A stretch of DNA of 64,000 bases from Antedon bifida (GCA_963402885.1 OY727097.1:25103401-25167400), one strand, 5' to 3'; positions 22,025 to 35,189 are shown, counted from the first letter of the stretch. Program-made: numbers and translations. Notes: a model not told the origin generated them from the sequence alone.

Positions 22025-24475
22025 ATGAGTAACCCATGGGATATGAAATCTAGATCTCCCAATCTTGGAGCAATTTTAAGGCTAGCTGAACGCACTGGGC
22101 ATTTACCTCATCATGGAAAAGTATGTAGGCTAGGTCCAATTATCACTTCATTAAATTATTAAACTAGGCTAGGCTTAAGCCTATGTATGCTCTAGCTAGG
22201 CCTACCTAGGTTAGTTAGTAAGGCTAGAGGCCAGGCTAGGCAAGGCCCTGTCCTATAATACTAGGCCTATGCTAGGCCTAGCCTATAGTTTGTAGAAAGG
22301 CTAGTAAGTAGGCCTAGAGTAGTATAACAAGCAAGGACAAGGTAGGCCTAATAATCAATCAATTGAGGTCTGCTTTTCTGTCTGTAGATTTTGTTTTTTT
22401 GGTCCAGATATTAATATACTTGGTTTAATTCTTTACTAATTTAGTAATACTAATTATATTTTTTTAATGGTTTTTTTTTCAGTTTAATATTCATGGTGAT
22501 ACCAAGGAACAATCTAATAAAAATGTTCCAAGCATGTCGCATCATTCACTAGACTTGATTCAACAACTTAGAGAACTAAGTAGACAAGGAAAAGAACTTG
22601 ACAAAGTATGTATAAAACCTGGTTTCCATAAAATCGCTACACGACAGAGCGTAGCGATTCTATGGAAACGCTAGAATTTATCGGGGATCTAGTACGCGAG
22701 CGCTAAATATTCTTTGGTACGCGTATACAATTCATCGCCGGCAAAGTTGAACATGGTTGAACTTTGCCGATTTGACTGCAATGAATCGGGAGCCTTCCCG
22801 ATTGCGTCGGCGACATCTGCGCGTGTAGCGATTTTAATGGAAACGCTGTAGCGACGGTGTAGCAATTTTATGGAAACCAGGCTTTAAGTTCTGTCTACAC
22901 TATCAAACTTTATGTCACAAAAAAATGTCATGTGCCTATATATGGACATGATGATGTCATATCACTTCCATATTTAAGCATTCACTACCATATTTGTGCA
23001 CATCACACTTTTTTTCGCAAATTAGTTTGATAGTGTAGACAGCTTTAGAAAAATAATTTAATTAGATTTAATAGACAAAATATACAATCCTATAAAAAAA
23101 ACCAACTTGAACTAAAGAAAAGTTTAATTTTCATAGTTTTAAGAGACTTTGGTCCTGAGAGTTTGAGATGTTCCATTACAAGGGTCTGTAGTAATAAGAA
23201 GTTTCCCCTCTTTTTCTTGCAGGTTTCTTTAGATATCCAATGCCGACTGCTGGATAAGGACACTAGAGATATTACACACGTAGATATACTTGGTAATTTT
23301 TGCAAAATCTTTTTATCTAAAAATCTTGCTTTTTAATTTAGACAGTTAGTTAAATCATAATCAGTAAATTGTGCCAGCTTGTTGTAGGTGTGTTATAAAT
23401 AATAATGAATGTTTTATATAGTACAAATAATTTAATTCAACTAGAAAAGTTATTACTCCAGTAAAATGAAAAATAGACACAAATGAAAAGGCAAAGGCCA
23501 AAAAGGTGAACAACAACAGACAATTTAATCCTGTGAAAGAAAAAAAATTGTTTGTGTCATCTTTCACCTGATGAAATTATTTGTACCATAAGCATTAATT
23601 AAATTGTGTAATGTGTAATTCTATATTTTCTCATACCAGAATGTAAAATCTCTCAACTGAATGATTTAACATCCCATCTTCAATCAGTCGTGAAAGCCAA
23701 ACACCAGCTGATAACACGGCTTCAACAGCCATTTGTTGGCGACTACGTCAAGATTGAAGCCGCATACCATCGTCACGTTCAAGACCTGTTCCCGTTGATG
23801 GCGACCTGTCTCGCAGATCTCTCGTCTAACTTGAACAACATTGATTGGATCAGTGAATTTGATCTGAAGAATGTCAAATTAGTAAGATATTATTTTTAGC
23901 ATGTGTTAGCACACACATTCAAGCAGTTGACTTGTAGCTTAATTGATGAGAAATTAAATCATGCTTTTTAATCACAGTGAATGTTTTACTCCCCCTCCAT
24001 GTCCATGATAGACATACTATTATTGTTTGTTTTATACCATTCATCTTCAATTAGGGAAATATGGATTGGACCCTCTAATGACCCATGTCAGCCACAGTAG
24101 AGATGCAGTCTACCATGACAGGAACCAATGTGGACCAATACACTGGGTAAAACCCTATTGGTGCAAAAGGTTGCTCAAGAAGACTTCTTCTACAACCATA
24201 GTAATGGTTGAGAAGAGACTTGGTTGCGGTGCCCCTACCTTAACCACTCAGCCACTCAACTCACAAAAAATGAATAAATTAAATGATAAGTGAATGAAAC
24301 TAAACTAAGCTGAGCAGATAATTAATTTTTGCTAGCAAGTATGTGTGTTTTATAATTTAATAATTTTTAATTCTTTTACTTCCAGAAGGAAACGCTAAGT
24401 TCTATATCTACCAGCCTTGCTCAGCTGCAGACCAGTTTCCAATCGCTTTGTCTAATGAGGGAATGCTTAGAGTGA
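22025..24475 (+). CDS. HAUS2: HAUS augmin-like complex subunit 2
   Basis: Five exons join in phase: 22025-22120, 22483-22605, 23223-23292, 23640-23881 and 24386-24475, giving 206 residues (human HAUS2 is about 235). Augmin recruits gamma-tubulin to spindle microtubules for branching nucleation. Recognisable family marks are an N-terminal SNPWD, CRLLDKDTRDITH (vertebrate LEKDTADVVH), LTSHLQSVVKAKHQLITRLQ and IEAAYHRHVQDLF, which parallels the vertebrate IEAVYHRYMVHLL block. The protein is helical and probably coiled-coil, with no catalytic motif. The start is supported by the conserved NPWD directly after it. It is shorter at the C-terminus than the vertebrate protein. UTP18 follows 0.9 kb downstream on the same strand. 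A TIR element starts 10 bp after the exon-2 donor. Confidence 0.9.
22616..22885. mobile_element. Family-2 TIR element, copy 1 (HAUS2 intron 2)
   Basis: Termini CCTGGTTTCCATAAAATCGC and ATTTTATGGAAACCAGGC are inverted. The GC-richer interior (CTAGAATTTATC, GATCTAGTACGCG, CGACATCTGCGCGTGTA) is shared with the copy at 51608. A family-1 MITE adjoins its right end. Confidence 0.88.
22884..23047. mobile_element. Family-1 TIR element (MITE), copy 3 (HAUS2 intron 2)
   Basis: Left end TTAAGTTCTGTCTACACTAT; right end GATAGTGTAGACAGCTTTA. The core contains TATATGGACATGATGATGTC. It abuts the family-2 element. Confidence 0.88.
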
Positions 24476-24942
24476 ACAGACTTGAAAAACACATTCAGTA
24501 GTGAAGGGACCCAAATATGAGTCCTCCCTGGATAGTGGTTATTGATAGGCCTACAAGAAAATATCATCTGCAACGTGCCATGTAGTGGTGCTATAGGATC
24601 TTTACTTTGTATAGTTGGGCTAATTTAGTGCTTTTATTGATGAGCCTACATGCACAGATTTCGTGCTACATGTCCAGTAGTGGCACTTATCATTATCAAA
24701 ATGTAGTATAATACTGGTGAAAAATCATGGTATATTAGTAGTTGGTACATTGGCTGTCATGTCAGATTTGATCGTGGCCAAATTCAGTAATTTCACTTTC
24801 ACATCGCACGCATACCATACAAAACACCAGTGTTTCCCAGTGTGTGTTTAAACTGGAGTTTTGCTAGGCAATGAGGAAGAGGTATTAGGCCCTTAGTAGT
24901 CCAACATTTCTATATGCACTATTAATTATTATTTTTTTTGTA

Positions 24943-24948
24943 AATAAA
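24943..24948 (+). terminator. Candidate HAUS2 polyadenylation signal
   Basis: AATAAA lies about 470 bp past the HAUS2 stop and before the UTP18 start. There is no transcript evidence. Confidence 0.4.
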
Positions 24949-25385
24949 ACATTTAAAAACATTCAGAAAGTTTTTTATAAAACTATAGTAAATTAAAAAC
25001 GATTTAATATCTATCTTGACTTAAAGATGATTTGAAGAAAAAAATTGAAAATCCAATAAACTATTATTTATGTTGGAATATTTTGTTGTCCTTTGTTTTT
25101 TTTAAGGTTGTCTATTAATTATGGCCCTAAAAGCCGTCCATAAAGTGGAAATTACCCCCTCTATAGTGTGTATTACCGCCATGCGCCATGATGTTTTGAT
25201 TTCGGTGTCATGTTGTTTCCCCGTGGTGTAACCACATGTTCACATTGTTACCTGCCTAGCTAGGCAGCCTAGGCCCAAGAAAACTTTATGAAAGTACATC
25301 GAAACGTGTATGAATGTATAGTAGGTTAAATTAGATCAAGTACAGTAATAAGACAACGCAAAGAAAAAAATCAAAAGGAAGGAAA

Positions 25386-28300
25386 ATGCTAGGCCCGACA
25401 AGCAACTCGTCATCGACGAGAAGAAGGTCAGTCGGTGGGGAGGAAGAAGGGATCACTGAAGGGGTTGATAATGATATATTGGGCCTAGGCCTAGACAATG
25501 AGCTTAAAGCAGATATTCCTATTCCGCTTATGTTGCCTAGTAAACGTAGAAAAACTGCAAAAACATTAGGAGAAGAAGAATCAGAAAAAAGAGCTGAACG
25601 TATGTTAGAAAAAGTTGTATTTGGAGGTGAGCAATCAACATTGGATAATTTATTTGCTGACAAAATTGAATCTGATGAAGAATTAAATGAACAGGTAATT
25701 ACATTTAAATGTGTTGTTTTTACTAGGCTAGGTCTAACTAAAATTGGTAAATGTGCCATTTGCCAAATCATGATTTTTGGACAGAAAGAATATGGTCTGG
25801 TAAAATTGACTGTTTTAGGCCTTAATAATAATATGTATTGAGGTAACATGCGCAGAACACATGTATGTATACAGATTATTTCAAATGCAAATCAAGAAAA
25901 CATTACCAACATTGAATATAATTTAGTAAATTAAAAAAAGATCATGGAATTGGAATTAAAGATGGTCTGATGTAAATGTTTCAATCGGCACCCTAAATAA
26001 ATGATTAGATGAACGTTGGTTGACCATGCTGAGTGTCATCCTCTACACAAAATGTTGTCTATTGACACATGATCAATTTTGTCGATCGAAAATATTATAG
26101 AAAACTTTAAAATTCTTTGGACGGTTGAATGATAGCCTCATTCCATTTAGCCGAGTTTTATAAATCGTGAACTCGATTAATTATCAACTTTGTAATCATA
26201 GTTTTACATTTTTTACAGGATGTGTATAATATGTTATTTTAACAGATGCTTCTATTTACATTTTTCTTAGATGTCGGGTGAAGAACTATTTTTTATAGAC
26301 CGTGGTGACAATTCTGAGGGCGTTTTAGATCAATCAAAACCAAAGCCTGCATGGCATGACGAGGATGATGATCAAATAACGTATGTTTTTTGTTTTATCT
26401 TATCCCATGGGCAGTAGAAGGAGGACGGATTTTTCATAGAATTTTCGTACTGGGCTAAGCCTAAATGTCTTTCTACACTATCAAACTTTATGTGACAAAA
26501 AATGTGATGTGCCCATGGACACGATGATGTCATATCACTACCATATTTGGGCATATCATACCCATATTTGGGCACATCACACTTTTTTTTTATAGTGTAG
26601 CATAATACCGTACCACACATGTACTCAAACCAAGCATGGTATATTTGAAATCATCCCTTTTTTAGAGCTTATTAGTGCCCTATGGTACAGTATTATATTT
26701 ATGTTTAACTAGATTCTAAAGTCTAATGTTTTTCTTTCTAGCCACTGGTTTAACAGAGATCTTTATTTTAAATTAACACTTTGCTATTTAAGAGACAAAA
26801 AAATGGTTTAAAATTATTTTTTTTTTCTGCAGGCTTGATATGACTGGACGCAAGAAACTTCAAGATATAAGACATAAAGATGAAAAGGAATTATCTGGAG
26901 ATAAATTAAAGCAACGCTTAAAATCACAGTAATGAACCAAACTTTATTTAGAATGTCTTTTCTACATAAACCCACCACCTCCTTTTCATTCTAGCCTAAT
27001 GAAAATATGAATAATTAAAATTATACTTCATTTAGCCAAATGTCAATCTCTCTCCCAATGTGAATATGATGTCAAATTATGGGCTGCCTCTCAGACGGTG
27101 TCTGCAGGCATTCTATCTTCCACATTCCAAAAGTATTCAAAATCTAATAAATTATATTTATTTTTAGGTTTGAAAATTTAACTGGATCAAAACCAAACTG
27201 GGCTAAGTTGAAATCGGAGAGAGAAGACCGTAAAAGAAAAGGTTAGCTATCCAAGCCATCCCATTTTTAGACATCCTGTCTCTGAAAATGTTTTGGATTA
27301 ATTTTGGTTTCTTTAATAATCTACTGGATTAATCAACTCTAATAGTTCATTTGACATCTAATATAAACTACAGTAAGATAGGAGATCTTGTGTTGCAATT
27401 GTTGTGGTAGATAGGTAGCCTGGAGGTGTGTTAGATAGGTAGCCCGGAGTTGTGGTAGATGCATGTAGGTAGCCGGGTGTTGTGTTAGATAGGTAGCCTG
27501 GAGTTGTGTTAGATAGGTAGCCTGGAGATTCGTTAGATAGGTAGCCTGGAGTTGTGGTAGATAGGTACTATAGACTGGAGTTGTGGAAGATAGGTAGCCT
27601 GGAGATGCGTTAGATAGGTAGCCTTTAGATGCGTTAGATAGGTAGAATGGAGCTGTGATAAACTAATAATAAATTCAGGCCTGTATTATATTTTGTTATT
27701 TACAAGATGCAAGCAGTGACGAAGAAGATGATGAGGAGGAAGACTTGATGAAGAGAACAGGCGATTATCTGGCCTCTTCAAAATCACTCACAAAAGGCTT
27801 TATTGATATTAAAAAGTACACTGATGCAAACAAAGCATCACCCTCTGAGGTAATAAAAAAACATTGTTGGTTTTCTTTGAAGCAGAATTAATCCAATTCC
27901 CCTAGGTTGAGAACTAAAGGACTTAAGAAAGGTCTAAAAAGCAACCGACCTCTCAACCTATGATTAAAAATGATAACCATCTTAGGACCTGTTCAGACTT
28001 GGTTATTTACTTTTAGTGGAAGTTGTTTTTTACCAACCACAGTTGGTGATAACTGTGTCCAAGAAACCAATTTACCTGGGTAAATTACTGAGTCTGAACA
28101 GGCACTAAGATTGGAATAGATAGTTGGTTGTTTTAGAGGAGGCTTTAGTGATAGAGATCTGTCTATTATGTTTAACTTTGAGGAGAAAATTGTATGAACA
28201 AGACTCATTTTATCTAAAGCTATGTCTACACCATCAAACTTGATGTGAAAAAAATGTGATGTGCTTCTATATGGACATAATGTTGTCATATCACTGCCAT

Positions 28301-31300
28301 ATTTAAGCATATCACTACCATATTTGGTATTTCAGGGTTGGATAGAGTCAGTAGAATTCCATCCCAATGCACATGTTCTACTTACAGCTGGAAAAGATCT
28401 GAGGTTGAACTTATTTCAGGTAACATTATGGTTTTTGTTTCAAAATTAAACTAACCAAGGCAATCTAACAACAGGACACTGAGCTCGCCTTTCCAAGATA
28501 GGAACTCGTAACAGTTCTTTGATCTTATGTCTGGCTGCCACAAATACCAACAGTACTGTACTATGGATATATTCTTTGTGGTGTGGTGTCTGTTAACCAA
28601 ACATTTTAGGAAGCCAATTGGCCAATCGAAAATCAGTCAAAGGTTTAGTGGGCATGGATCTGATTGTGTCGCAGCCGCAGATAAACCCTTTGATCTCTAG
28701 AGCTCAGCATCCTGTTGTTGGAATGACATTTGCAAAATATTAGGTAGTAACTTAGGCTAATTCTAAGCCTAGGTATTTATATTGCAATCCAGCCAAGGGT
28801 GTTGTGTGTCCAATTTGTGTCGCCTTAAAAAGTATTGACCTAATGACACTGACATTTGTAAGTATGGTGATTTGATTTTTATTAGGTTGATGGTAAGAAC
28901 AACGCTAAAATTCAGAGCGTGTTTATGGAGAAGTTTCCAATAATGACGGCGCACTTCTCTGCAAATGGCGAGGAGGTCATCATGAGTTCAAAAAGCAAAT
29001 GGTTTTATGTTTATGATATGATTGCTGGTAAAATTATCCACATTCCATATATAAGAGGTAAGAAAGACTGTGAAGAAAGAATGCTAAAACTTTATTAGCA
29101 AACACTATGCTACGATATTGATATGCTGATTTTGCGATGCTTCCTCATGATTAATATAATGCCGAAAACGATCAATGAGCCCAGCTTGTCAACGATTATG
29201 TAGCAAGATGGTCATCCTGTGTGAAATACATTTACTAATACTGATACATACATACATATGGGATCCTCCTCTTCTACGTTGTAGAACTGGAGTCGAAAAC
29301 CTATTCAGCACCAAATAGCCTACTAAGGTGTTCTTCGATTGGGTAATGGCTTTGGCTTGCCTGATTTCCATACTTAAAATACGAGAGATTTTAATCCACG
29401 GATCACGATAGTACCGTCTTGTTGGAACAGCAAACAGCATCTTTATTGTAATTAATGTGTTCGGTCCTCTACAGATATGACCCAAGTATAATTCCATGCT
29501 TGAGTATAATTCCACCCCATAATTTAGGCTAAATATGGACATAAGACTTTGCTTAAGTCCTTTGTAGCAATTCAATTATAATCTTCTAATTTTTGGCAAA
29601 TTGCTTATTGAAATCCCTGGTAAACTATATTTTGTCATGTACAGTACTGTTTAAATCTCAATAAGTTTATATCATTTTTGTAGGTAGAGTTGGTAAATAA
29701 TGATGTTTTATTGTATCTTCCTCACAGGTATTCAGGAACGAAAATTAGAAAAGTTTGAGGTGTCGCCTGATGGCCAGTACTTGGCATTTCTTGGTAGCTA
29801 TGGGCAAATTTATTTACTCTCAGCTAAGGTAGATATACTGTAATATTTGAATTTTTGTCAGAATAATTTATTGTCAAATATCGAAACAAGTTTCAAGGAC
29901 ATTCAATAGACATTTAACATTTTGTTCTTTTCAGACAAAAGAGTGGATATCTACATTAAAAATGAATGGATCTGCAGAAGCAGTGGCATTCTCAAAAGAT
30001 GGGAAAACACTTTACTCCACAGGAGGTAATCACATGATCACAAACAAATTATATAAATACTGTACAACAATTCTGTATAATGTTTAAGAAATGGAAACAA
30101 GGTTACAATGCATTGTAGGATTCAATCTTTCAACATTTACAATGTTTTAATTGCTGGGAAAGGTTTGGTACTACAAAATTTAAAAAAATGTTCCTAGTTT
30201 TAAATAAATTATGAATGTAAGCCCAAAGACCACCTTTTTGCTGAAGTGCCCTGTTTAGACTAGAGACTAACCTAGGCCTGGCTCATGACGATTGTTTTGC
30301 CCACTGATACTAAAACAATCTTTACTAAAATAGGTAACTGATCTTTTTGCTTCCCATTACACTTTTAATTGCCTTTTACCTGTCTGCCAAGCCTACAGGA
30401 ACACAGTAGGTAGGACAAAATGAACACCTTCTATAACAATTCTGGCCATTTGAATATTTACATTATTATATTTATTCATAGATGATGGTGAGATTTATGT
30501 TTGGAATTTGCAGAGCAGGACATGTCAGCATCGCTTTGTTGATGATGGCTGTGTGAAGGGGACAAGTATAGCTGTGTCACCAAATAATATGTATTTAGCT
30601 TGTGGGTAAGTACCTGTTTCAGTCACCCGATTTTAAATGATATTGGAAATTCTGAAATTCATTTGTACTACAAACCAGACAAGCCTGAATAAAATCGTCA
30701 CAATCTAGGCTAGTTAGACCTATTTACAATCACTTCCACTGCTAGTCTCCAGTTAAAAAGAACACTTCAGGCAAAAGATACAGATTTGCCAGATGAACAT
30801 TTTAAATTTATTTTACCAGTAATTTATGTTGTTAAAAATTACATGCAGCTCATTTAATAAAATGTGAATTAATGAATTAGAGAAAAAAAATGAGATTTTC
30901 ATTTATCTTTTGTTAATATATTTTCAAAACATGTATTGTTGTATGTTAATCTCAAAGTTGATGGCATCTAACTTGACCACATGCACTTGATGATAAAAGT
31001 TTATTAAAATCCAGCTACCTGATTAGATTATTAGTAAGTCCGTGATGAAGGAAGGCATGTGAGAAAAAGACTTTGTAGTAACATACGTTTTATGTTTTAG
31101 ATCATACAGTGGAGTTGTAAATATCTATGATCATCATGATTGTTTATCGAAGACAAGACCAAAGCCAAGTAAAGCTATTAAAAATTTAACAACACCAACT
31201 TCTAAGGTTTTATTTAATTCAACCAATGAGATTCTCTCTATTGCCTCAAGTGCTGTTAATAAGGCCATCCGATTGGTAGGTTTTATGGATGTCTATATTA

Positions 31301-32905
31301 TGTCAAATGATTAAAATACTCAGTGGCACTACTTATACAAATGTGGCACTACTTATTCAAATGTGGCACTATGTATTCAAATGTGGCACTACTTATTTAA
31401 ATGTGGCACTAGGTATTCAAATGTGGCACTACTTATTCAAATGTGGCACTACTTATTCAAATGTGGCACTAATTTAAATGTGGCACTACTTATTCAAATG
31501 TGGCATAACATATTCAAGTGTGGCATAACATATTTAAATGTGGCACTACATATTCAAATGTGGCACTACTTACTCAAATGTGGCACTACTTACTAAAATG
31601 TGGCACTACTTACTAAAATGTGGCACTACTTATTCAAATGTGGCACTACTTATTCAAATGTGGCACTACTTATTCAAATGTGGCACTACTACTTATTCAA
31701 ATGTGGCACTACTACTTATTCAAATGTGGCACTACTACTTATTCAAATGTGGCACTACTACTTATTCAAATGTGGCACTACTTATTCAAATGTGGCACTA
31801 CTTATTCAAATGTGGCACTACTTATTCAAATGTGGCATTACTTATTCAAATGTGACATTACTTATTCAAATGTGGCACTACTTATTCAAATGTGGCACTA
31901 CTTATTCAAATATGGCACTACATATTCAAATATGGCACTACATATTCAAATTTGATGCTACTTATTTAAACGTGGTGCTACTTATTTAAACGTGGTGCTA
32001 CTTATTTAAACGTGGTGCTACTTAATCAAATTTGATGTTACTTATTAAAATGTGGTGCTACTTATTCAAATGTGGCACACACTACTACAGTATTTATACT
32101 ATATATTTATATTAAGTTTAATTTCTTTTATTTAGGTCCATCTACCTTCATATTCAGTATTTTCAAATTTTCCTGAGCTAAATGATATGACAGGACGAGT
32201 GAACTCCTTAGATTTTTCACCAAGAAGTGGGTTTTTGACCCTCGGAAACAACAAAGGTCAAGCACTACTATACAGGTAACTGGACTTTTGTTTGTTCTCA
32301 CCTTTTTGAAAAACCGGACACCCTTTGACTGGCCCAAAATGTCCAGTTACACCTCCAGTCTAAATATCCTACAGCAGAGGTCCTAACTTGGCAAAACAAA
32401 AGATCAGGAAACTTTATTATAGCATAGCCAAACAATAGAGGGTGGTATTTTTAAGAATCTTAGGCATCACACTATAGAGGGTGTTATTTTTAAAATCTTG
32501 GGCATCATATCAGCATTATGGCAGTAAAAACAATGTCAGCCATTTTACAGACATGTAAAAGGTGGAAAATGTGTTAGCAACACATTTTTTACCTTTGGTT
32601 ATCAAACAAGGGCTTATTAGTTGAGAATTTTGTCCATGTCCAAAAGAATCTGGAGAAATTACACTTTTAGTGAGAGACAGGACCCAACATTTTGTGAAAT
32701 TCCTGCTATTGTTAGGAGACTTTTTTATTTATTCTACTGTGTTGATAGGTGGCATTCCATAGACATACTAATACACCCAAGATGCTGTGAATTTAATGTT
32801 TACCATTAACACTATCTACTCTATTTTTTAAAAATGTTCAGCCACTTGAATGCTTATTTTGTTTATTTTATTTTTATTAGGTTGAAGCATTTTTCTGAAT
32901 CTTAA
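25386..32905 (+). CDS. UTP18: U3 snoRNP / SSU processome protein UTP18 (WD repeats)
   Basis: Thirteen exons join in phase: 25386-25694, 26271-26380, 26833-26928, 27168-27241, 27707-27849, 28336-28419, 28886-29057, 29728-29828, 29935-30025, 30482-30605, 31101-31275, 32136-32275 and 32881-32905. The product is 547 residues (human UTP18 is 556). UTP18 belongs to the UTPB subcomplex of the nucleolar processome that handles early 18S pre-rRNA. The first about 244 residues are charged and acidic ([31 protein letters not shown]), with the [13 protein letters not shown] and [11 protein letters not shown] blocks. WD-type blades follow from [20 protein letters not shown] through [18 protein letters not shown] and [20 protein letters not shown] to a C-terminal RLKHFS. 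All introns have GT..AG ends. Introns hold minisatellites and TIR elements. Identification is firm. Confidence 0.95.
26461..26600. mobile_element. Family-1 TIR element (MITE), copy 4 (UTP18 intron 2)
   Basis: TCTACACTATCAAACTTTATG at the left, GATGTCATATCACTACCAT in the core, and a reduced right end TATAGTGTAG. Termini are eroded. Confidence 0.8.
27407..27660. repeat. Minisatellite, 24-25 bp unit, in UTP18 intron 4
   Basis: About ten imperfect copies of GTTAGATAGGTAGCCTGGAG occur, with variants GTGGTAG and GATGCGTTAG. Units vary by a few bases. The array lies between UTP18 exons 4 and 5. Confidence 0.88.
27983..28106. mobile_element. Short TIR element in UTP18 intron 5
   Basis: TAGGACCTGTTCAGACTTGG at the left is inverted at the right as ACTGAGTCTGAACAGGCAC. 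About 124 bp, with a partly palindromic interior (CAACCACAGTTGG). A single copy is seen here. Confidence 0.7.
28215..28327. mobile_element. Family-1 TIR element, copy 5, right-truncated at a splice acceptor
   Basis: It starts TAAAGCTATGTCTACACCAT and carries the family core through ACTACCATATTTGG. It stops 8 bp before the AG of the UTP18 exon-6 acceptor (28334-28335); the right inverted terminus is absent. Confidence 0.8.
31315..32085. repeat. 20-bp minisatellite array in UTP18 intron 11
   Basis: About 38 copies of the unit AATGTGGCACTACTTATTCA. Some units are shifted by an extra ACT triplet (31680-31770), and the right end diverges to AACGTGGTGCTACTTATTTA. Because 20 is not a multiple of 3 and the unit has no stop in any forward frame, all three frames stay open and give spurious proteins of a repeating [17 protein letters not shown] type. 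It is not coding. Confidence 0.95.
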
Positions 32906-33044
32906 CTTACGTGGCAAATGACTTTGACAGTATAAGTTCAAATGCACATTGCATTTCATAAAAAGTATTGGTTCTAAAAGTAAAGGACTCACCTGTGGAC
33001 AACTAAGTTTGGATTCACATTAGGTGGCAAATGGAATGCTGTGA

Positions 33045-33050
33045 AATAAA
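33045..33050 (+). terminator. Candidate UTP18 polyadenylation signal
   Basis: AATAAA lies 140 bp downstream of the UTP18 stop. This spacing is plausible for a compact 3' UTR. Confidence 0.45.
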
Positions 33051-35189
33051 CATTCTGAAGACCGTGGTCATACTGATGTTATGCATGCCAACGGATATAA
33101 GATTTGTAGCATTATATACAGTATATTCTAGGCACAGAACTGCAGGAGTTTTCTGATATTTCCGCTGTTTGTCAGCCTACCAATAAAGCCGAAAAATTAG
33201 TTGGGGACACATATGTCATGTTTTGGAAGGGCCTGTAGCCGTATTCACCAATCATACTTAAGTGAGATATTTCCCTTAAATATTAAGTACAGTATTTCAT
33301 TTAACTCAATAAATATTTAAGTATTTCACTTAAATTGTGTATTCACTTTCGATAGGAGATTTTAATTTTAAGTGTGTTTCCCTTAGCCTAGGTGTGATTG
33401 GTGAATCGGTGACATACATACTACTGTTTACTATAGATGATGATACCCAAGATGTTTTAATAGTGCCCTCTATGATTTGGCCGCAGTTGCTTGATCTTTC
33501 ATTTTTCAAAGTTGACTATCTGCAAGCTTTAAGTTAATTATTGATTAATGGAAACAGAGCGTGTGACTTTTCTTTTTAGTAGTGCTATCCCCTGGAAACA
33601 TACATCGATCAGTAGTAGACCTAGGCATGCCACTTCTTTTTAATACAAAATAACTTAGTCATGACATAAATACATTTTGAAGTAATGTACAAAGATGTTT
33701 TATTTACAAAAAATAAGTATTTTGTGTAGAATAAAAATATCACAACCAAGATCTTTTGTATACTCGTTTTCCAATTTCATATCTATTATGTTCTGTATGT
33801 TCATAACATTGTTGTGTATAATGTACAGTACATGCATCCTTGAGGTGTAACATGATTTTGATGACAGAATTGAGTAAATTAAAGATAAGCTTGATAGACT
33901 GAAATGTTATTGAAATTGGGCTGTTAACTTAAAGGCCAGGTGCGGGCAAAAAATGTCTATTAATCATACATTCCAATAATTATCGATCTATAGTTTCCCC
34001 TATGTTTCATATTTTTTGGGATTTTATTTGTGTTACACAAGCTTGTTGAAAATAAGCACTTTCTTATCAGTGGGGGATAGTTCAAATTACACAGTAAAAT
34101 CTCTATTCATTTGTACACAGATTTTGTAAATAGAGAGGCATTTTAAAAAGCTATGAAAAATAAACGGTGTGGTAAAAAATTTTATCAGATGACTAAATAT
34201 AGGTAATATAACTTGAATTTTACATTTCTGGTATTTTTATTCAACTTCAGATTTTTATTTTCATACTATATCAAAAATTATCCACCGTATATCCACCATC
34301 TTTTTTCACCTTCTAGGGAGTCACCAGACATGTTATTACATTAGGTTAAACTACCTAACTACTGAAAAAAAGTCTTCCTGTTTTTTATGGCAGAATTTTG
34401 CCAAATTTTGTATTTGACCATATTAAGGGAAATTCATGTTTTTTCGTTTTGATTTCTGTTACAAATATTTGATTTATGTACAATTAACCAGATATTATAT
34501 TTAAAATTCATGCCTATACCTGAGCTTTAAACAGTTTTTTAATTCCTTATTCATGCTTTTTGTATAACTTATATGTCATCTGTAATAAGTCCATAATATT
34601 AGCAAGGACGTAAAACAGTGAAACGCCAAAAATTTAATACATTGATGTGCACAGCACATTTTTTCTGGAGTGTCTCAATTTGTTTTTAAAATTTGAATCA
34701 TATTTAATAATGATATCTGTATACAACGAACTCCAAAGAAATTGAGGAAATGTTGATTGTATTTGCTATGTATATTATACTACTGTATGCAAATAATATA
34801 TAGATAAAAAAGAAATATTTCAGTCCACATTGAAGTTGATTGCCGAAAATGAACCATTTTTAAATATAGTATCACAATGACTAGCCTTAGCTTTTTATTG
34901 GATCATATGTTCTTATTTGTTTTATGTTGTTCTTATAAATGTTTTCTTATCGACGATCTATGTATTATTACAAGTCACATGGGGTTGGAGGTTGTTCTAC
35001 CCGTTTCTGAAATGGACGATCCCATAATAACACAGCACCGTTGCGTAATACAGTGTTATGTGGTGGGCGTCGTCGTAGGAATGTGTTAGCCAGGTTGAAA
35101 GGACGTGGTCCTGGGACTACATTAAATAACTGTTCGTTTAGTATTGATTAAGGCTTCAATTAGCCTTTTTGAAAATAGAAATAACCACG
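33051..35189. other. Intergenic stretch between UTP18 and the BK-beta-like gene
   Basis: I see one short TIR element (33239-33409) and otherwise AT-rich sequence. No exon is supported on either strand. The last about 200 bp should hold the promoter of the downstream gene. Confidence 0.4.
33239..33409. mobile_element. Short TIR element downstream of UTP18
   Basis: CCGTATTCACCAATCATACT at the left is inverted at the right as GGTGTGATTGGTGAATCGG. The interior is rich in repeated CTTAAAT / ATTTAAG words. About 171 bp, non-coding. Confidence 0.75.

Noticed and set aside
25331-25849. 172-codon minus-strand ORF over UTP18 exon 1
   Set aside because: It is antisense to a firmly supported UTP18 exon and has low-complexity Ser/Leu content with no family signal.
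31289-31989. Several overlapping plus-strand ORFs of 60-130 codons with repeating [17 protein letters not shown]-type sequence
   Set aside because: They are the 20-bp minisatellite read in all three frames; the repeat unit has no stop, and the array lies in a UTP18 intron.
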